DNA of 9,437 bases from Burkholderiaceae bacterium (GTDB lineage Bacteria > Pseudomonadota > Gammaproteobacteria > Burkholderiales > Burkholderiaceae). The stretch's first letter is position 1, and each line of letters opens with the position of its first letter. The translations under genes were made by a program, and so were the position numbers. This document shows, one piece after another, positions 6,289 through 9,437 of the stretch. Below the pieces are notes generated by a model. That model did not search any database. It was not told the origin of the DNA and worked only from the letters and a program-made list of their open reading frames with translations. The stretch is from positions 1 through 9,437 of the forward strand of contig CANHMJ010000053.1 of NCBI GenBank assembly GCA_947461805.1, written 5' to 3'.

Positions 6289-6322
6289 ATGTCACAAAGC
6301 CGTCACATTGCCTCTTTATTGT
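6289..6322 (+). promoter_or_regulatory. Pho box and -10 element of the pst operon (PhoB-activated promoter)
   Basis: Two direct repeats, ATGTCAC (6289-6295) and CCGTCAC (6300-6306), are separated by four bases, giving the 11-bp period of the PhoB consensus (CTGTCAT repeats with a four-base A/T-rich spacer). Ten bases after the second repeat lies TATTGT (6317-6322), a four-of-six -10 box; PhoB promoters lack a -35 box and place the Pho box about ten bases before the -10. Transcription would start near 6329, leaving a leader of about 37 nt before pstS. This predicts induction of pstS and the following genes when phosphate is scarce. Confidence 0.78.
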
Positions 6323-6365
6323 TCACTCATCGCGCTGTGCGGTAACTCTATTAAAGGACAATGAA

Positions 6366-7403
6366 ATGAAATTGACTCTGAAAAAGGCGCTTACTGTAGC
6401 TGCCCTTTCGATTTCAACAGTGGGTTTTGCTCCAACAGCAATGGCTGCCGATATCACCGGCGCTGGCGCGACATTCCCATTTCCAATTTACGCTAAATGG
6501 GCTGAGGCCTATAAAGCCCGCTCTGGCTCAAGCATGAACTACCAGTCAATCGGCTCTTCTGGCGGTATTAAGCAAATTAAAGCAAAGACGGTTGATTTCG
6601 GCGCTACCGACAACCCAGTTAAGTTTGAAGACCTCGAAAAAGACGGTATGGTCCAGTTTCCAGCCATCATTGGCGGTGTAGTTCCGATCATTAACGTTCA
6701 AGGCCTTAAGCCAAATCAACTCAAATTAGATGGCGTGGTTTTGGCTGATATTTTCCAGGGTACTATTTCCAACTGGAACGACAAGCGCATTGCGCTGCTC
6801 AACCCAGGCCTCAATATTCCAGCTGGCGAGATTACCGTAGTCCACCGTGCTGACGGCTCTGGTACTACCGCTATTTTCACCGACTACTTAGCAAAAGTAA
6901 GCAGCGAGTGGAAGAGTGCGGTTGGTGCTGGTGCAGCGGTCAAATGGCCTGCAGCTTCTTCGGTTGGCGGCAAAGGCAATGAAGGTGTTGCTGCAAACGT
7001 TGGCCGTGTGAAAAATTCGATTGGCTACGTTGAGTACGCTTATGCGAAGAAAAACAACATGACCACTGTGCAGTTAAAGAATAAGGATGGTCAGTTTGTG
7101 GTTGCAGACGACACCACGTTCGCGGCTGCTGCAGCCGGTACTGATTGGGCAAAGATTCCAGGAATGGGTACATTCATTACCGATGCTCCTGGTGCTAAGT
7201 CTTTCCCAATTACAGGCGCATCCTTCATTCTGATGTACAAGCAACCAACCAACAAAGCAACTTCTGCTGAAGTAATCAAGTTCTTTGATTTTGCTTTCAA
7301 AGAAGGCGGCAAGATGGCGATTGATTTGGATTATGTGCCAATGCCGGCATCAACCATTGACTTCATTCGTAAGAACGTTTGGACTCAGATTCAAAACAAG
7401 TAA
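6366..7403 (+). CDS. pstS: Phosphate ABC transporter periplasmic substrate-binding protein PstS
   Basis: PstS captures inorganic phosphate in the periplasm and delivers it to PstCA. Residues 1-27 are a signal peptide (positively charged KLTLKKA, hydrophobic core, TAMA before A28), cut by signal peptidase I with no lipobox. The mature part follows E. coli PstS closely: TGAGATFPFPIYAKW, YQSIGSSGGIKQI, VDFGATDNP, VHRADGSGTT, VKWPAA and NSIGYVEYAYAKKN. The phosphate ligands known from E. coli are matched by T36 and F37, S65 (in SSGG), D82, R161, D163, S165, G166 and T167. The start is the ATG at 6366, seven bases after AGGA (6355-6358 area). An out-of-frame ATG-AAA-TGA at 6361 overlaps it and is probably not used. 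It is the first gene after the Pho box and ends 18 bp before an intrinsic terminator. Confidence 0.97.
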   Translation: MKLTLKKALTVAALSISTVGFAPTAMAADITGAGATFPFPIYAKWAEAYKARSGSSMNYQSIGSSGGIKQIKAKTVDFGATDNPVKFEDLEKDGMVQFPAIIGGVVPIINVQGLKPNQLKLDGVVLADIFQGTISNWNDKRIALLNPGLNIPAGEITVVHRADGSGTTAIFTDYLAKVSSEWKSAVGAGAAVKWPAASSVGGKGNEGVAANVGRVKNSIGYVEYAYAKKNNMTTVQLKNKDGQFVVADDTTFAAAAAGTDWAKIPGMGTFITDAPGAKSFPITGASFILMYKQPTNKATSAEVIKFFDFAFKEGGKMAIDLDYVPMPASTIDFIRKNVWTQIQNK

Positions 7404-7420
7404 TATTACGGTTGTATGAG

Positions 7421-7460
7421 CAATTACCCCGCTTCGGTGGGGTAATTGTTTGTTAATTTT
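7421..7460 (+). terminator. Intrinsic terminator or attenuator between pstS and pstC
   Basis: CAATTACCCC (7421-7430) pairs perfectly with GGGGTAATTG (7439-7448). The inner bases GC-TTCG-GT add a C-G pair closing a UUCG tetraloop and one G-U pair, for about twelve pairs in all. TTTGTTAATTTT follows (7449-7460). This strong hairpin lies 18 bp after the pstS stop and 50 bp before pstC. Because no promoter is visible between it and pstC, it probably lets only part of the transcripts continue. This would give much more of the binding protein than of the membrane channel, and would also protect the pstS mRNA 3' end. Confidence 0.85.
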
Positions 7461-7510
7461 AAGTAGTTTTTGCAGCATATCGGAAGTAGTCCATTGAAGG
7501 TAGCCGATTT

Positions 7511-8497
7511 ATGAAAAATTTAGTTTCAGCTGGCCTCGTTAGCACCCAATCAATCGGCATTGCTAAGCGTCAGCGTGTGCTCGACAAACTCTTTTATTTT
7601 GTAACGCAATTTTTCGCGCTCTCGGTTTTGTTGGCCTTACTCGGCATTATTGCTTCTCTGATTATTAATGCCTATCCCGCATTTCAACAATTTGGTTTTG
7701 GATTTTTTACCACCGTAGAGTGGGACATTATTAATGGTGAATTCGGTGGCGCAATCGCTATCTATGGAACTGTGATCACTTCGCTAATTGCATTACTGAT
7801 TGCGGTGCCATTGAGTTTTGGTATTGCCGTTTTTTTGACTGAAATTTGCCCCAAGAGTTTGCGCCGCACACTGGGAACCGCCATAGAAATTCTAGCCGCT
7901 GTGCCATCGATTATTTATGGCATGTTTGGCCTCTTTATTTTTGCCCCCTTATTTGCTGATTACATTCAGCCTGCTTTAGCAGCTACCCTGGGTCAGATAC
8001 CAGGCCTAGGCATTCTTTTTTCTGGTGCATTTAATGGCATTGGTATTCTTTGTGCTGGCCTGATTTTGGCTATGATGATTTTGCCGTTTATTGCCTCGGT
8101 GATGCGCGACGTATTTGAAATTGTGCCACCCGTACTTAAAGAGTCAGCCTATGGTATCGGCTGTACTACATGGGAAGTGGTTCGCAATGTGGTCTTGCCG
8201 TATACCAAAACAGGCGTCATTGGCGGCATCATGCTTGGCTTAGGCCGTGCTTTGGGCGAAACCATGGCAGTCACCTTCGTGATTGGCAATGCCCATAAAC
8301 TCAAGGCCTCGCTTTTTGCGCCGGGTAATTCGATCGCCTCTACCTTGGCCAACGAGTTTGGCGAGGCAGAAATTGGCGCCCATTATTCATCGCTATTTCT
8401 TCTGGGATTGGCTCTTTTTGCTATTACATTTATTGTGTTGTCGCTAGCAAAAGTCATGCTGATGCGCATGGAAGCCAATCAAGGAGTAAAGACCTGA
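7511..8497 (+). CDS. pstC: Phosphate ABC transporter permease PstC
   Basis: PstC is one of two inner-membrane permease subunits that form the phosphate channel with PstA, driven by the PstB ATPase. The protein is very hydrophobic, with about six membrane segments (roughly residues 28-53, 84-110, 124-148, 170-197, 233-256 and 293-318). The cytoplasmic coupling loop (EAA motif) is ESAYGIGCTTWEVVRNVVLP (211-230), followed by GLGRALGETMAVTFVIGN, a well-conserved PstC segment. Its 328 residues are close to the 319 of E. coli. The start ATG has GAAGG (7496-7500) ten bases upstream, a slightly long spacing. It lies downstream of the intrinsic terminator after pstS and overlaps pstA by one base (TGATG), which implies translational coupling. 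Confidence 0.97.
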   Translation: MKNLVSAGLVSTQSIGIAKRQRVLDKLFYFVTQFFALSVLLALLGIIASLIINAYPAFQQFGFGFFTTVEWDIINGEFGGAIAIYGTVITSLIALLIAVPLSFGIAVFLTEICPKSLRRTLGTAIEILAAVPSIIYGMFGLFIFAPLFADYIQPALAATLGQIPGLGILFSGAFNGIGILCAGLILAMMILPFIASVMRDVFEIVPPVLKESAYGIGCTTWEVVRNVVLPYTKTGVIGGIMLGLGRALGETMAVTFVIGNAHKLKASLFAPGNSIASTLANEFGEAEIGAHYSSLFLLGLALFAITFIVLSLAKVMLMRMEANQGVKT

Positions 8498-9390
8498 TGA
8501 GTAATGCTCAATTTAAATCCGGTTCTGCCATTGCAAAAGGTATGGATCAAGCGCTCTTCAATAAGCGTAAGCGGGTCAATGCCATTGGTCTTACCTTGTC
8601 GCTGATCGCGATGAGTATTGGAATGATTTTCTTATTCTGGATTTTATCGGTCCTGCTCTATAAAGGATTTGCTGCAATCAGTCCCTCCTTATTCCTGCAG
8701 AGTACGCCAGCCCCCGGAACGGAAGGCGGTGGATTGGCTAATCCGATTGTCGGAAGCCTTATGATCGTAGGCGCCTGTACCTTTATTAGTACGCCGATTG
8801 GTATTTTGGCTGGTATATATCTATCCGAGTATGGCAACAATAGTAAGTTTGCTGAAGTAACTCGCTTTGTGACCGATATTATGTTGTCGGCGCCATCGAT
8901 TGTTATTGGCTTATTTGTTTATGCCATTGTGGTTTATCAAGTCAAGCATTTCTCTGGATGGGCAGGTACTATTGCTCTGGCCTTAATCGCTATTCCAGTG
9001 GTGGTCCGCACCACTGAAAACATGCTGCGTTTAGTGCCATTGACCCTAAGGGAGGCCGCATACGCTTTGGGAGCCCCCAAATGGAAGGTAGCTGTCAGTA
9101 TTACCTTAACGGCAGCGAAGAGCGGAGTTATTACCGGAATTTTATTGGCTTTAGCGCGCGTTAGCGGCGAGACTGCACCCCTCCTATTTACTGCACTAAA
9201 TAATCAATTCTTCTCCACCAATATGAATGCGCCGATGGCGAATTTGCCGGTGGTGATTTTCCAGTTTGCCATGAGCCCCTACGATAACTGGATTAACTTA
9301 GCCTGGGGTGGTGCACTCTTGATTACATTTGCTGTATTGGGCCTCAACATATTGGCTCGAGTAGTGTTTCGTGAAAAGGTAAAAGTATGA
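8497..9390 (+). CDS. pstA: Phosphate ABC transporter permease PstA
   Basis: PstA is the partner permease of PstC in the inner membrane. It has a short cytoplasmic N-terminus with basic KRKR (23-26) and about six membrane segments (about residues 28-54, 84-110, 124-147, 157-172, 206-228 and 269-290). The periplasmic TPAPGTEGGGLANPIVGS region and the coupling loop LREAAYALGAPKWKVAVSIT (184-203) are typical of PstA, as is ALARVSGETAPLLFTA. The 297-residue length matches E. coli (296). The ATG shares its A with the pstC stop, and AAGGAG (8481-8486) lies ten bases upstream inside pstC. Its stop overlaps the proposed pstB start by four bases (ATGA). The tight packing indicates one translationally coupled pstCAB unit. 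Confidence 0.97.
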   Translation: MSNAQFKSGSAIAKGMDQALFNKRKRVNAIGLTLSLIAMSIGMIFLFWILSVLLYKGFAAISPSLFLQSTPAPGTEGGGLANPIVGSLMIVGACTFISTPIGILAGIYLSEYGNNSKFAEVTRFVTDIMLSAPSIVIGLFVYAIVVYQVKHFSGWAGTIALALIAIPVVVRTTENMLRLVPLTLREAAYALGAPKWKVAVSITLTAAKSGVITGILLALARVSGETAPLLFTALNNQFFSTNMNAPMANLPVVIFQFAMSPYDNWINLAWGGALLITFAVLGLNILARVVFREKVKV

Positions 9391-9437
9391 CCATGATGAG
9401 AACAGTAATGCATGCAGGTTCCGCTGCAGCCGATGCG
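9387..9437 (+). CDS. pstB: Start of phosphate ABC transporter ATP-binding protein PstB (3' end missing)
   Basis: An ATG at 9387 overlaps the pstA stop in an ATGA arrangement and is preceded by AAAGGT (9375-9380) with a six-base gap, an excellent ribosome site. The frame stays open for 17 codons to the window edge and begins MTMMRTVMHAG. This is too short to show any ATPase motif. The PstB call rests on the pstSCAB gene order, the coupling to pstA and the presence of a complete permease pair that needs an ATPase. PstB proteins of Burkholderiales often carry such a variable N-terminal extension before the ABC domain. In-frame ATGs at 9393 and 9396 are less well spaced from the ribosome site. 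Confidence 0.72.
   Translation, partial: MTMMRTVMHAGSAAADA

Noticed and set aside
6361..6369. Two-codon ORF ATG-AAA-TGA overlapping the pstS start
   Set aside because: Its ATG lies only two bases after the AGGA ribosome site, too close for efficient use, whereas the pstS ATG is well placed; it is likely a by-product of the A/T/G-rich start region.
1..9437. A novel defence, toxin-antitoxin or mobile system
   Set aside because: Every long stretch is accounted for by well-known housekeeping or phosphate-transport genes with intact motifs; no spacer exceeds 160 bp and no repeats of mobile elements were seen.

Overview
The window reads as an ordinary chromosomal housekeeping locus of a betaproteobacterium in the order Burkholderiales. 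Polynucleobacter or a close relative is my best guess. This rests on recalled gene order (DUF4149, yhbY, rlmE, ftsH, folP, glmM, then pst), moderate base composition, and protein sequences close to their betaproteobacterial counterparts. No mobile element, CRISPR array, tRNA, rRNA or foreign-looking island is visible. All complete genes have intact motifs and usual family lengths.

Layout: (1) at 2-463 is the 3' part of a small membrane protein gene (DUF4149). It converges on yhbY, which lies on the minus strand at 479-1111 and encodes a CRM-domain ribosome-associated protein with a long basic tail. (2) From 1214 everything runs on the plus strand. rlmE (23S rRNA 2'-O-methyltransferase) is followed by ftsH (membrane AAA+ metalloprotease, TTG start), folP (dihydropteroate synthase) and glmM (phosphoglucosamine mutase). 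(3) From 6289 comes the phosphate uptake operon: a Pho box, pstS, an intrinsic terminator, pstC, pstA and the first 17 codons of pstB, which is cut by the window end.

Functionally the left half joins ribosome maturation (YhbY, RlmE), membrane protein quality control (FtsH), folate synthesis (FolP) and the first committed step towards UDP-GlcNAc for the cell wall (GlmM). The right half is the high-affinity phosphate ABC transporter, whose expression should respond to PhoB.

I found no new biological system. The points worth a second look are regulatory: a terminator-like hairpin with a U-tract lying inside the first codons of folP; an ftsH leader whose Shine-Dalgarno sequence can pair with an upstream CUUUUG element next to a perfect 14-bp palindrome and below a possible heat-shock promoter; a TATAAT box so close to the glmM start that the mRNA would be nearly leaderless; and a strong UUCG-capped terminator between pstS and pstC.
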